Of a DNA stretch of 64,000 nucleotides, positions 35,402-48,798 are shown piece after piece. Each line of letters starts with the position of its first letter. The stretch's first letter is position 1. Position numbers and translations under genes: made by a program. Under the pieces are notes generated by a model. The model was not told the origin of the DNA, did not search any database, and worked only from the letters and a program-made list of their open reading frames with translations. Where the stretch lies: positions 8,641,655 through 8,705,654 of the forward strand of contig CM046838.1 of assembly GCA_025618425.1 (NCBI GenBank), written 5' to 3'. Source of the DNA: Heliocidaris tuberculata. Taxonomy: Eukaryota > Echinodermata > Echinoidea > Camarodonta > Echinometridae.

Positions 35402-36119
35402 GTACATGGTAGACCACAATAGATGTCGGAAAATAGCGTTGAAGAGAGACATACTGAAGCTTTTCGTCTTGCACTAATCAGAGTATACCGCAAGAATACC
35501 GCAATAGATGTACGGTATATCGGTCTATTTGTTACAAATTAATTAAAGATCTAACGTCAGTACAGTGTCGAACGACAGCATTCAAAATCGGGCATGAGCT
35601 TACAAAAAGTTAAGAAGAAGAATAACATTGGTCACTTTTGATTATTGATAGATCTATTTCAGATCTAATACTTAATTAGCCCGGTGGCGGATTTAGGCGG
35701 GGGGGGGGGGGGGGGGGGCTTTGAAAGAAAATTGTACACTGTGCCCGCATTTTAGAACTGATAACCCCTTTTTTTTTGCTTGTCAGAGAATTTTGGAGGA
35801 AACTAGACCCCCAAAATCAGAGAACCCTTTTTTTTTTGTTAACAAAGTTAGATCTACCTCAATCTCAGAAGGTATAAAGTTTGTAAAGTAGTAAGATCTA
35901 TACCTAGGCTAGGGATACCTATAGGGAAGATACTGAACGCATGCGTTACGCCTCTGTATTCAGCACTGGCGTAAATCCAGGGGGGGGGGATGGGGGGATA
36001 TATCCCCCCTGCCACTTTTCGAGGAGGGGGGGGGTGGCCTGTACAATCATCCCCCCACTTTTCACGAAAGAAATGGGGAAAAAAATGTTACTAGATAATT
36101 GTTTTATTGGCGAAAAACA

Positions 36120-36202
36120 TCATAATTATTATTATCATTATTATTATTATAATTATTATTATTATTATTATTATTATTATCACTATTATCATTATTATTA
36201 AC
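36120..36202. repeat. (ATT)n microsatellite
   Basis: Imperfect ATT/ATC repeats; AT-rich low complexity continues to about 36590. Confidence 0.85.
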
Positions 36203-38841
36203 TTTGTTAAGACTATCATTATCATAATCGTATTTATTATAATATAACCATCATTATTTATATTTTTCTTTCATTATCTCTATAATAAAGTGCAATCATC
36301 ATTTTTATTATAATAATTATCAACAGGTAACAGTATTATCACTTTTGTTTGTTATTCTTCTTTTTCTTTCTTTCTTTCTTCTTCTTCTTTTTCTTCTATT
36401 ATCCTAATGAAGATGATAAAGATGATGAGGATTATTGTTTTTTATTACAGTAATTGTTATCATCATCATTTTCATAGTTATATTACTATTATTTTGGTAT
36501 ATTAAATTGTTATTGATAATGTTATTCATAAAATTATTGTTTTTATTTTCATCCTTATATTTCAAACATATCATTGTTATAAAATACATGTATATCTAAA
36601 ATAACTTTACCACTTTTCATCAGGTTGGGGTGAGACTGCTTCTCCCCTCTCCAACCCCCCCCCCCCCTCTCTCTCTCTCTCTCTGTTTCTCTCTCACTCT
36701 CCACGGTCACAACTTCTGTCTGGAAAATGGTATTATCATGGCCATTATAATAACTGTATTTGATTTTTCCCTGAGAATGTACAGAAATTTGTAAAGCAAC
36801 AAAGTCTGAAATAAAAGAGATTTCATCTGATTTTATACATTATGTTCTAGACTCTTCTTCACTCTCCTAGAATGACGCATCATTTGAAGAAAATTAAATG
36901 TTTGTAGACGTTGATTAGAGGTGTGTGTGTGTGGGGGGGGGGGTGGATGGGTGTTAGATTGAATGTGAATGATATGGGAGGGGTATATGCCTATGGGTGT
37001 TTTTTTAATGTCAAAACATGCCTTGCGTTTGTCAAACAAGATCACGTTGGCAAATTATTTCACCATCCCCCCCCCCCCCCCCCCCCCCCACGATACGGAT
37101 TTACGCCACTGGAATTCAGCTCCAAGTTCTTCCTTTTTAAGATGGCAGGATAATTTCCTGGTGCAGGCGATTCATAATCGTACTTAATGGGCTCATTTTT
37201 CCAGCACCTGCGCATGTACATGTCCAAAGCTACTTCAAAACTGCGCACACTCGGGGCAGTCATGGTGTCGTTGTGAAGATTATTCCATGGTTTACGTATT
37301 CAACTGTCACACTGAAGTTTACACATTTAATACATAAAGTTGAAGGAGATCGATGTCAAATTTTCATTTTCGTGATATGTTATTGTTAGACATAGACTCT
37401 AGACTAGTTTAACTTTAACTTAGAATTATATAGGTCTATAAGTCTAGCCCTTTGGCTTTGAAGATTATAATAGTAGACCTAGCCCAAGTCTAAGTTAAGA
37501 AGAACCTAATTAACAAAGTGAGATAGGTCCTAGATCGATCTCTATATCATGCAAGATAGGATTAGGGCATTTAGTTTGTTAACCTCAGTTTTACTTTAGT
37601 CCATTTGGCTCTGTACGGTCTTTCAAATTCTTTGAAAGGGTATAGGTTTAAGGTCGTAAAATTATTTTTGAATAAAATTACGAGCCACAAATTGCATGCC
37701 CACACTCCGCAGCACAGCCTGGGCACGGCCCCGGGTAATTGGGCTAGCCTGTCTGCCCGTCATGTCTAACTTAGCTGTGTCTCGGCTCGGGAGTGTAACT
37801 GTTACAATACATAGGCCTACCGTATAGATCTACATGTAGGTATAATGATTGATAGATCTAGATCTAGTTTATCAACTGGGTCTAAATACTAATAGACCCT
37901 AGTTCTATTAAAACTTCTATACGCAAACCCTGGGCTGGGCATCAGAATTCAGATTAATCTGTTTGACTCTTATTTAGTCTAACGTTAAATCTTAGTCTGG
38001 TCGCCCCATTTAAATTTGGCGAGCTTGTGCCTGTGTTTAGTGATTTCAGTCTCCCAAACTAACTAGGCCTAGATCAAGAGTAGATCTAGATCTAGGCCTA
38101 TGGGCGCGGCGGGCCCGAGGCGAGAGGAGTGGCTTCATTAATTAAAAAATACTGTAACTGTTAATTTGTTAGTTGTTAAAAAACAGAAATAGAACTTAAC
38201 TAAGATTACGTTCTAACTTAACTTTTAGTCTACTCAAGAACTAACATTATTCATTAACAACAGGACAGGAGGCCCTAATCCTATGCAGAAGTATTACCGT
38301 ACCGTAACGGTAGATTGTTAACATTTCAATGGAAAGTTATCTTAGATCTTGAGCTTACCTTTAGGATTCTTTGGAAGATCCTGTGCCTGAAAAAACTGTT
38401 GACATTAGTCATGGTAGATCTAAGTTAGTTCTGCTGAGCCGATTGAATAAGCTGAACATGCAAGCGGAACACTCTGCAGCTAGTTTGCAGAGTGCCGAAT
38501 GAACTGTTGCAGTTTTGGCACAAGTCGGTTGAATGCCCCACCATTTCAAGGAAATCCCAAATCCATACGTAAGAATGTTTTTTTTAGGGGTCTATATAAA
38601 AAATAAAATATTTTTCGTGCTTTAGTATTTAAAGATGATACCGGTATCGGTTCAGAATGCAGATAATCAGAAGCGTTGAATTGAATTTCTGGCCCGGATC
38701 ACTGCACTTATCAGTATCATGTACTGTATTGGCGGCGTCTGCATGCTGCGTGTTGAATTGATGATTCGTTCGTTAACGTTTGCAATTTTTCTATTGTATT
38801 TGCTTTACTTTCTGAATAGTACACAACCACGTCACGACCAC

Positions 38842-39177
38842 TATGGCAAGCCATCGGGGTCTACTTACGTCTACTCACCACGCGTACTTGATTTTCGATA
38901 CACGTACCTATATTGACCAATCAGAAGCCAGTATTCAGTACGCGTACTGTTTTTGGTCATCACGTCACGTGTGTTTAAGGGTACGTGTACTTTACTTTTA
39001 CAGACGTTACTGACCCCTCCGGCCATAGGTGGCCAAAGGGTTCAGAAGCGTCAGTTAATGTAACGTGTGCTTTGTCATTTAAGTAACGTGTACCTTGACT
39101 AGTCATTACGTGACGTCTATACAATTACGTGTGCTCTGGTCGTTACGTGACGTCAGCTAAGAGTTAGTCTATTTCCA

Positions 39178-39210
<33 letters not shown>
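38842..39210 (+). repeat. Outer element left terminus: inverted repeat, ACGTGACGT cluster, poly-T
   Basis: The terminal repeat is followed by many ACGT-centred words (CATCACGTCACGTG, ATTACGTGACGTC, CGTTACGTGACGTCAGC), a small stem (CGTTACTGACCC with its partner near 39050), then TTTCCAGGA and 30 T at 39181-39210. The layout mirrors the right terminus. Confidence 0.82.
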
Positions 39211-39211
<1 letters not shown>

Positions 39212-39504
39212 TCAATAAAGCAAACCATGTACGTTAATAATATTGTTCAATAAGGGAAGTATGGGGCTTGGCAGGGGCTCAGGGTGTTCAATATATTTCT
39301 GTTGGTGACTGATTATTAATTCGTCTTATAAATTTTTAGAGTAGTAGTAGTAGGCCTACACTCTTTATAGCAAACTAGCAAAAATCAAAGTAAAGTATAA
39401 ACCGTGCAGAGTTGGTTTATTATTGTCATTACTACTACTACTACTCATTTTTATTTTATTATTGTAATCGTTGTTATTACTATCATAATTATCATCTTCA
39501 TCAT

Positions 39505-39506
39505 TG

Positions 39507-39562
<56 letters not shown>
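39505..39562. repeat. (ATT)n microsatellite in outer element
   Basis: Perfect ATT run. The equivalent inner array (46395-46500) is longer and interrupted, and is preceded by a CTA run (46312-46358) expanded from four units in the outer copy. Confidence 0.9.
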
Positions 39563-39565
<3 letters not shown>

Positions 39566-40569
39566 ATTGTTTTTATTATTGTCACAAAAATTTGTCATGA
39601 TGAAATTAATGTATAAAGTTTATCCATAAATACCATGTAATGCGCGGAGGAAAGAAAAACAAGTGAGAACTCCCCACATGTACAGCTCATGTTTACTATA
39701 TATAGTCAAAGCTATATAGTGCATGCAATTGAAGTATACAAACTTCTACTGCATGGACACTATTCACGCTCTTATCCTCCATCTGTTGTGCAATTAAGGG
39801 TCATGACCTCTTGTGGACTCGTCATGACCACTGGAAGGCCGCCTGTTTACCCAAAGGGTTAACCAGCTGATATCCAGTGCATAAGGGGTACTAATACATG
39901 AATGGGGAGATGGCTTGCCTATCCTTAATTGCTATAACCAGGGAATCTTAGTTACATTAATACATTCCCATGCTATAACCAAGGAGTTATCTGCTATAAC
40001 CATTGAAACGAGACATACTCGTTCTCCTCCCCCCCCCCCTTCCCCAGCGAAAAAATGTGAACCCCCTCCCCTCCAAAAAAAAAAAAAAAGAAGAAGAAGA
40101 AGAAGAAGAAGAAGAAGAAGAAAAAAAAAATAGTGTAAAATAACAAACGGTTTGTTTTCTTAACAAAGAAAAAAAATCTTCTTCATGGGTTGTTACACTC
40201 CTTGGCATTATCTACTTGAACTTTGAAAAAGCATAGAAGATTTGTAATCCATGTGGAGGCAGAGCTAGATTCCACTAAATTTCGTCATAGGGCCTATACT
40301 AAGGCCGGGGGTGTATCGGCTGTCAATGTCACACAGGCCTAATGGATATTCTAGTCGCAAAGGCGTTAGTGAAAAGACTGTTGATAAATTCAATGTATTC
40401 GATAAAACAATTATTTTTTTAAAGACTGAACGTTCGTACGTTATACAGGGAGGGGGCGGGGGGGGGGGGGCGGGGATGTGACTGTTGCTGGGATGGAACA
40501 AGAACACACGCAAATTATAATTATAATTATAATTATTATATTATAAATTAAGAGAGATCATTTTCTCAG

Positions 40570-42290
40570 TGCAGCAGTCTAAATCAGATAAATAAGGGAC
40601 AATTTATCACAGGATTGGCAATTGACAGGAGGGGCATTTGTTCACTCAGGAGATTTTCTTTTGTCAAAGCAAGGACACTTTGCTTGATTTCGGAAATCGG
40701 CAGAGGGCCCATCGAGCCCCTTGCCGAACCCCGGTTCCCCCGCCATGGTAATGTACATATTATGTTCACTCAATTGATGTTTAAATCATCATCAGCATCG
40801 ATCCTTCTTCTCCCCTACCCCTTTTTATATAGAAGAGATCGAGCCTCTGTCCCACAAAATCGTGGTCTCGCATATAGATTGAGTTTCTATAGTACGCGAT
40901 AATAAGTACTTCATCTATTGAAAAAATTTAAGTTTTTTTCAATGTTGCCATACTGCAAAATTATGGTTTTGTGTGTGTTTGGGAGGGGGCAAAACTATTT
41001 TGTAGCCCACTAACTGATAGAGTTAAACTTCTGCCCCCTCCCTTTTACGCCACCGGGATTATATCAACATAGGCACTGTTTCCAGTGCTGTTTCATCACC
41101 AGTATATTATGTAACGGAGCGTGGGGACCATGATTTGTGAGAAAATTTTGGTTTTGGTATGGTTAAATTTTGCCTCTTTATTTTAGAGCACTAAATTTTT
41201 TTTTTTATCGCGATACAGCAAAATTTATTGTCATGATGGAGGGGGGGGGGGGGCCAATAAAAGAGGAAAGTTTCCCCCCCCCCCCGCCCCACGCGGCCGC
41301 CCGAAGACATACCGGAAAATAAGAGGGAGCTTATAGCTACCTAGTAAGATTATTGATATTTTGGGCTGTTGAACTCCATAAAACTTCGTACTTTTTACCA
41401 CTAAGGAAAGCTTATTCATTGTTTACTGCAAATTATTAAGTGCAATATAGGTTCTTGTCTCGCTATGGGCGGGGGCAAATTGAGTATAGCCCGCCCCTTA
41501 CTTCCGAGGCCTTGACTTAAACTGCGTTTCTACAGAACAGTCTTTAGAAACACTACCTCATTAATACGCGAGGGAATGGTGAAGAGACCGAGTAAGAAAC
41601 AAAAAATCAGAGCACTAGAAAATATAAATATTTTCCATTTTTTTACTGTAAAATAATTTATGTCACATCATTTTTCCTTGCGAGTGGGCGGAAAGCCGGT
41701 GTTACCCATTCTATTTTTGGGCCTTGTAGTATACGGGATTTGTAAATAATAATAATAGTGACCATTTATATTGTGCCATGTTTGTCAAAAGATAAAACTA
41801 CTTTCGAAAAATAAACTCAAGACAATTTCAATAGCCCTGTCTATCACCTTTAGAAATGTGCGAACAATACAATGGCGTATTACGTAATCCGAACCTGATT
41901 TCTATGGGCAGTACAATAGGCCTTTGAAATTGCCCCAGGGTTTATTTTTCGAAGGTAGTTTTTATCGTGTTAGTTAAGTGGAAAAACACTGCATCTATAT
42001 TAATCTGCAAGGGAGCGAAGTCACGGAACTACAAATCCCCATTCTCTGCCCCCCCCCCCACCCCACCCTCCCCCCCCCCTTTCCTCGGCTTATATGACAG
42101 GCCTGGGCAAGTGTCGAGCCCAACAGTCTGAGAGCTAATTTGAAAGTCCTTGTATATTATTCACTGAGATAAACTATGATATTAACTTGAAACAAACAAA
42201 TCAGTAGCTTATGCATTATTGTAAAGAACAGTCATGTAGACCTTTAAAAAAAAAAACCTTTTAATCAAACATAGAGGCCAAATTTTTTTG
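40570..42290. other. Segment present only in the outer transposon copy
   Basis: No counterpart in the inner copy, where outer 40560 and 42300 are effectively adjacent (near 47495). It contains the MITE at 41787-41972, poly-G/poly-C tracts and no gene. It is either a later insertion in the outer copy or a deletion in the inner lineage. Confidence 0.65.
41787..41972. mobile_element. MITE, second copy of the 25048-25228 family
   Basis: The body (CAATGGCGTATTACGTAATC, CAGTACAATAGGCCTTTGAA) is nearly identical to 25048-25228, with an extra CACCTTTAGAA insertion and eroded outer ends. Confidence 0.82.
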
Positions 42291-45200
42291 TAGTCGCTCG
42301 CAAATAGCTACATATAAGAGGAATTTCACCCTGGTATTTAGTTGATTTGCATAAAAGCAGAAAATTTATTTTTTTACTACTGCAGGGCAAATGGGATGGG
42401 ACCTCACAAGAAACGTCACGGAGTCGGTTGCCAAATTGTGTTTGAGTGATTACAACTTTGAAAAATTCATAGCATTCTCATTTCTAATCAGATTTTACTC
42501 AAACTTTTATTGGTCTGTTATTTTAGTTTTCCTCCTTTCTTTAACATTTTTAAAACAATGTAAGAAAGAAGAATGTATAAATGTATCTGAATTTTCACTT
42601 TTTCAGTTTGAAATTCAGTGTTCAGTGACGGCACTGGGATTTTAAAATTGCGCAATAGCGGGATGGGGGCATTATAAAAAGAGGAAGTGGGCTTAGCTCA
42701 TTGGAAGTGATAAGAGGCATTTATAAGAAGGGGAAAGGGGGAGGGTACTTATAAACAAAACAGTAACTTATCAGACAATAAAAGGCTGAATCTACTTGAA
42801 AATGTGGGGTATTGTGCCCCCAGCCCCTTTGGGAGGGGAGGGGGTGGAGAGGAGGGAGGCTGTCGTTGGGATACCTAGGGCTAAATGCGCTAGGGGGTAA
42901 CTTTCCGGCGGGGGTAATTGTCCTTGTCTTAGATTCATCTCTCACCTCCCACGAATTTTTTGAGATTATAAATTATAATAATAATAATAATGATAATAAT
43001 AATAATTTAAAAAAAATAATAATAATGAAAATAACAATAATAAGAATAGAATTATGTTTCAGTTATATAGTGTATTCCGTGAATACTTCATTGCGCTTTA
43101 CAATGTCATTTGTTATAACCCAAGAGAGGTAAATGATGCACGAATTTTACTAGTTTGAAAAGAAAACTGATAGTAGAAAACTGCATATACACCTAGGTGT
43201 GGATGTAGAAGGGGGGTTCTCCTCCAACCCTGAAAAATTATATTTTTGAAATCCCTATGATGTGTGTCATTATATGAGAGGGCCTTTAAAAAGAACATCA
43301 GAGGATAAGACAATGCAATATACATCCGGGATGGATGGGGGAGGAAGGGTTATATAATTATATTAGGCGTGGTTATAGAAAGATGTAGAGCGGGTGAGGA
43401 CCCGGAGGGGGCCCTTGTGGGCTTCCGTTACAATGAAGTGGAGCGCAGGAGTGGCGAGTTGTGTTGGAGGAGTGTATCCCATAACATGGCCCACGGAACG
43501 GGGGGGGGGGGGGGCTGGGGGTCTTATCACTGTTGTAGCCCAACACTGTCATCCAGATGTCACTTGTAATACGTGGAATCATGCTTGATATTTATCCCCT
43601 GACTTTTTTTAATATTGAAGTTCTCCTACTGATCCATTCAATTCTGCCCTCCTCCATTCACCCCTATTTTTTTATTTTATTTTAGTTATTTATTTATTTA
43701 TTTATTTTATTTATTTATTTATTTATTTTTATTTTATTTATTTATTTATTTTTTTTTTTTTTTGGGGGGGGGGGTACTTGTCAGGTACAAGCAACCATTT
43801 AAGATAACGTGCGACATTATACTACCGTGACTATATTATTATGCTAGAGTGCATTGGGTTTGATACCTTTCCAACCTAGGCCTACCTCGCTCAATGAGGG
43901 AGGGGGTGGGGGCGTCTAGCGGGCATCCGGGCATCAGCCGCAATATAAAATGTCTGGCAGTGCATGGCCATTCATGATAGCGGGAGTTTTGCTGAACTTT
44001 TTCCTCTAGGTTTCATCCAGTTATTCATTCCCCCCCCCCCCCCGCTAATCCAGCTCAATTTTGATTGTCCATCGAAAGGGTCCTTCTGATTACCCCCACC
44101 ACACTGTTCGAGTCACACGTCCGTTTTTTTTTTACATGAACAAAGCAAGAGAAATCAAAAGAAGACGGGAAGGGAATAAATGAACAAGGAAAACAATAGA
44201 CGAAGAGAAAATTTTAATAGGACAATACAAAAAGTGGCAGAGGGAAAAATGCAGGGCTGCACCGACGTACCAATGCACATACAAAATGTGATTATTTTTT
44301 CTTGTGATTACTTGTTATTTATTCCCTTAAACAATGAACATATATAAAACCAGAAACAGGCATGCTTTCAGAAATATAGTCTTGCAGTAAACCTTTCTAA
44401 GGGCGCACTAATATCAAGTTTGTTAACACCTTAAATGATGTTGTTTCAATGAGTGGAAAATATAATGCATGATTTTTTTTTTTAATGGAGGGGGGATTCA
44501 GAGTTTTATTGGAATTCCACGGTATTGATAAGCATAATGAAACGAATCTCAAGGGTGTAACCATGGAGGGCTTCAGCCCCATAGCCCCCCCCCCCACCTT
44601 TCCCGTTCTGCGGCCTCCGAATTTGTTCACTATATAAGGCCGGCCCCGCAAATCCTGACCAAAAAAAAATTGCGGTCCGGATCCCCGTCATAGAGGGGTA
44701 TACTGTGTACATTCAGTTTTCAGGTTTTAAAATAACCCGAACCTCCGGAAAAAACGAACCTACGGAAAAACGAGTGGCCCCATGGAAAACAATGGATGAT
44801 AGGCGTGCTTCACGTTTTGCATTTTTGGGGGATAAATTTGTAAATCTTCCACTTTCAAAATGACATGAAATATATATGTATGAAAAAATAGGAGAATAGG
44901 GGAATGGGCTTCTTCGGGAGGCGGGGGGGGGGGTATGGGGTAGGGCTGTGAGCAAGTAGTAAGCTTTTGAGGTGGGCCTTCAGAGTGTTTTCCCCACCCC
45001 CACAAGAAAAACAAACATAATAAATAAATGAAATAAGCTAGAACCCTTCGGGGGCGCCGGAAGTAAAAAAAAAAAAAGGGGGGGGGTTAGAATGATGAAG
45101 CCTCACCTTTTAGAGTACTAGAAAGCTGATCGCATAAGCTTGATTGTCGTGGAGTGGGGGCAAAATCCTTCCCCCGATAAATGGAAGCAAGCATCTGCTA

Positions 45201-45722
45201 CATTGCGTCTATAAATACACGAGGGAGGATGGTGTCCGTGTGAGAAAATTTTGGTGAAAGTTTGCATTTTAGAGCACTAATAAGCTTATTAAGCCTATAC
45301 ATCGTTGTAATGGAAAATTATTACATGCAATTTTCCTTTTCTGTTTTCTTGCGAGGGGGCCCATCATTGGGGAAGGGAGGGGAAATCGTTTTTGCCCCCA
45401 AACTCGAGGGCAAGAGGGCTATCATGCAAGTACAAAATATAATTTTCTTTTCTCATTTTCTTCTTTTTTAGTGATTGCCTGTCCGATCTTCTATTGTGAA
45501 AACAAAGGAAACGGTTACCTTTCCCTCATTTTCAGTTTATGCAAAAGTGAAGATAACAGACCACAAACCGCAGCATACATGTTTTGAAAAAAGGCTTGAA
45601 ACGAAATAGGACGCCCTAATATCAAGTTGGTTAGGCCTGTAAACGATGTTGGTATACGTGGAAAGACACGCATAATAATTATTAGTTCACGGGCCACAGA
45701 GCGTTCGAAAAGTGGGGGCAGG

Positions 45723-46088
45723 TATGGCAAGCCATCGGGGTCTACTTACGTCTACTCACCACGCGTACTTGATTTTCGATACACGTACCTATATTGACCA
45801 ATCAGAAGCCAGTATTCAGTACGCGTACTGTTTTTGGTCATCACGTCACGTGTGTTTAAGGGTACGTGTACTTTACTTTTACAGACGTTACTGACCCCTC
45901 CGGCCATAGGTGGCCAAAGGGTTCAGAAGCGTCAGTTAATGTAACGTGTGCTTTGTCATTTAGGTAACGTGTACTTTGACTAGTCATTACGTGACGTCTA
46001 TACAATTACGTGTGCTCTGGTCGTTACGTGACGTCAGCTAAGAGTTAGTCTATTTCCAGGATTTTTTTTTTTTTTTTTTTTTTTTTTT
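45723..46088 (+). repeat. Inner element left terminus
   Basis: Nearly identical to 38842-39210, with the poly-T block (about 46063-46088) a few bases shorter. The near-identity of two left ends in direct orientation first suggests tandem duplication, but the flanking hexamers show nested insertion. Confidence 0.85.
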
Positions 46089-46312
46089 GTCAATAAAGCA
46101 AACCATGTACGTTAATAATATTGTTCAATAAGGGAAGTATAGGGCTTGGCAGGGGCTCAGGGTGTTTAATATATTTCTGTTGGTGGCTGATTATTAAGTC
46201 GTCCTATAATTTTTTAGAGTAGTAGTAGTAGTAGGCCTACACTCTTTTTAGCAAAGTAACAAAAATCAAAGTAAAGTATAAACCGTGCGGAGTTGGTTTA
46301 TTATTGTCATTT

Positions 46313-46362
<50 letters not shown>

Positions 46363-46426
46363 TTTTATTTCATTATTATGATTGTTACTATCATAATTAT
46401 CATCATCATTATAATTATTATTATTA

Positions 46427-46464
<38 letters not shown>

Positions 46465-46932
46465 GTTATTATTATTATTATTATCATTATTATTAATAAT
46501 AATATTGTTTTATTGTCGTCATAAAAATTTGTCATAATAAAATTAATGTATAAAGTTTATTCATAAATACCATGTAATGAGCGGAGGAAAGAGAAACAAG
46601 TTGATGACTTAGGAGAACTCCCCACATGTACAGCTCATGTTTACTATATAGCTGCATACAAAGTATACAAACTTCTACTGCATGGACACTATTCACGCTC
46701 TTATCCTCCATCTGTTGTGCATTTAAGGGTCATGACCTCTTTGGACTCGTTGTCATGACCACTGGAAGGCCGCCTGTTTACCCAAGGATTAACCAGGGAA
46801 TCCTAGTTACATTAATACATTCCCATGCTATACCCAAGGAGTTATCTGCTATAATAAGTGTAACGAGACATCCTCGTCCTCCTCCCCCCTCCCCGGCGAA
46901 AAAATGTGAACCCCCTCCCCCCCCAAAAAAAA

Positions 46933-47038
46933 AAAGAGGAAGAAGAAGAAGAAGAAGAAGAAGAAGAAGAAGAAGAAGAAGAAGAAGAAGAAGAAGAAGA
47001 AGAAGAAGAAGAAGAAGAAGAAGAAGAAGAAGAAGAAA
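46933..47038. repeat. (GAA)n array, over 30 units
   Basis: A nearly uninterrupted GAA run. The outer copy has about 11 units at the equivalent site (40088-40123). Confidence 0.92.
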
Positions 47039-48179
47039 ATGTAGTGTAAAATAATGATGAGTAAATGATAAAACAAACGGTTTGTTTTCTTAACAATTAA
47101 AGAAAAAATCTTCTTCATCGGTTGTTACACTCCTTGGCATTATATACTTGAACTTTGAAAAATCATAGAAGATTTGTAATCCATGTGGAGGCAGAGCTAG
47201 ATTCCACTAAATTTCGTCATAGGGCCTATAATAAGGCCGGGGGGGGGGGGGGGGGGGGTGTATCGGCTGTCAATGTCACACAGGCCTAATGAATATTCTA
47301 GTCGGAAAGGCGTTAGTGAAAAGACTGTTGATAAATTCAATGTATTCATTAAAACAATCATTTTTTTAAAGACTCAATGTTCGTACGTTATATAGAGAGG
47401 GGGCGGGGGGGGGGGGTGTGACTGTTGCTGGGATGGAACAAGAACACACGCAAACAATTGTATGCCTATTATAAATTAAGAGAGATCATTTTCTCAATGA
47501 AGCAGTCTAATAAATAGTTACATGAAAGGGGAATTTCACCCTGGTATTTAGCTGATTTAAATAAAAGCAGAAAATATAATTTTTTAGTACTGCAGGGCAA
47601 AGGGGATGGGCCCTTACAAGATACGTCACGGAGTCGGTTGCCAAGTTGTGTTTGATTGATTACAACTTTAAAAAATTAATAACATTCTCATTTCTTATCA
47701 GATTTTACTCAAACTTTTATTGGTCTGTTATTTCAATTTTCCCCATTCCTTTAACATTATTAAAACAATGTAAGAAAGAAAAATGTATAAATGTATCTGA
47801 ATTTTCACTTTTCAGTTTGAAATTCAGTGTTCAGTGAGGGCACTGGGATTTTAAAATTGCATAGTGGCAGGATGGGGGCATTATTAAAAGAGGAAGTGGG
47901 CATAGCTCAATGGAAGTGATAAGGGGCATTTATAAGAAGGGGAAAGGGGGAGGGTACTTATGAACAAAACCGTCACTTATCAGACAAAAACAGGCTGAAT
48001 CTACTTGAAAATGTGGGGGTATTGTGCCCCCAGCCCCCTTGGGAGGGGGAGGGGGATGGAGAGGAGGGAGGCTGTCGTTGTGATACCGAGGGCTAATTGT
48101 GCTCGGGGGTAACTTTCCGGCGGGGGTAATTGTCCTTGTCTTAGATTCATCTCTCACCTCCCACGAAATTTTTGAGCTT

Positions 48180-48197
48180 AGAAATAATAATAATAAT

Positions 48198-48247
<50 letters not shown>

Positions 48248-48282
48248 TGATGATAATGATGATGATGATGATGATGATGATG

Positions 48283-48320
<38 letters not shown>

Positions 48321-48351
48321 GATGATGATGATGATGATAATAATAATAATG

Positions 48352-48383
<32 letters not shown>

Positions 48384-48387
48384 AAAA
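48180..48387. repeat. Mixed (AAT)n/(GAT)n array
   Basis: Blocks of AAT and GAT trinucleotides. The equivalent outer array (42970-43035) is much shorter. Apparent open frames here encode only N/D or I/M homopolymers. Confidence 0.92.
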
Positions 48388-48621
48388 TGTTACAATTATA
48401 TAGCGTATTCCGTGAATACTTCATTGCGCTTTACAATGTCATTTATTATTATTACCCAAGAGAGGTAAACGATGCACTTATTTTACTAGTTTGGAAAGAA
48501 AACTGATAGTAGGAAACTGCATATACACCTAGGTGTTAATGTGGAAGGGGGTTCTCCTCCAACCCTGAAAAATTATAGCTTTGAGGAGTGGCGAGTTGTG
48601 TTGGAGGAGTGTATTCCATAA

Positions 48622-48798
48622 CATGGCCCACGGAACCGGGGGGGGGGGGGGGGGCTGGGGGCTGCAGCCCCACCCCCCACACTTGTTTGAGTAGACACGT
48701 TTCATAAATTCCCCGAAAAAAGGTGCGAGATTGTCATTATTCAAGTGAAATCAAATCAGCCCCCCCCCCCCACTTTCAAAAATGCTTCGCGGCCCCTG
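48622..48798. mobile_element. G-tract MITE, 5-bp duplication CATAA, inside inner element
   Basis: CATGGCCCACGGAACC and the poly-G tract at the left, CTTCGCGGCCCCTG at the right, flanked by CATAA on both sides (48617-48621 and 48799-48803). The outer copy retains only a fragment of the left end at about 43485-43515. Confidence 0.75.

Larger units (their letters stand above)
32250..38835. other. Upstream of sialyltransferase A: repeats, no exon recognised
   Basis: This should contain, or be crossed by, the intron leading to the missing start exon of gene A, but no short ATG exon can be chosen with confidence. It holds a foldback element, a LINE fragment, a CAGGGGCG-ended repeat, poly-G tracts and AT-rich trinucleotide arrays. 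37263-38700 looks like plain AT-rich DNA with frequent AGATCTA words. Confidence 0.55.

Noticed and set aside
46626..47118. Open frames of poly-Arg, poly-Ser or poly-Phe
   Set aside because: Produced by the GAA array in three frames; not proteins.
48099..48506. Asn/Asp-rich 135-codon frame
   Set aside because: AAT/GAT microsatellite translation with no other support.
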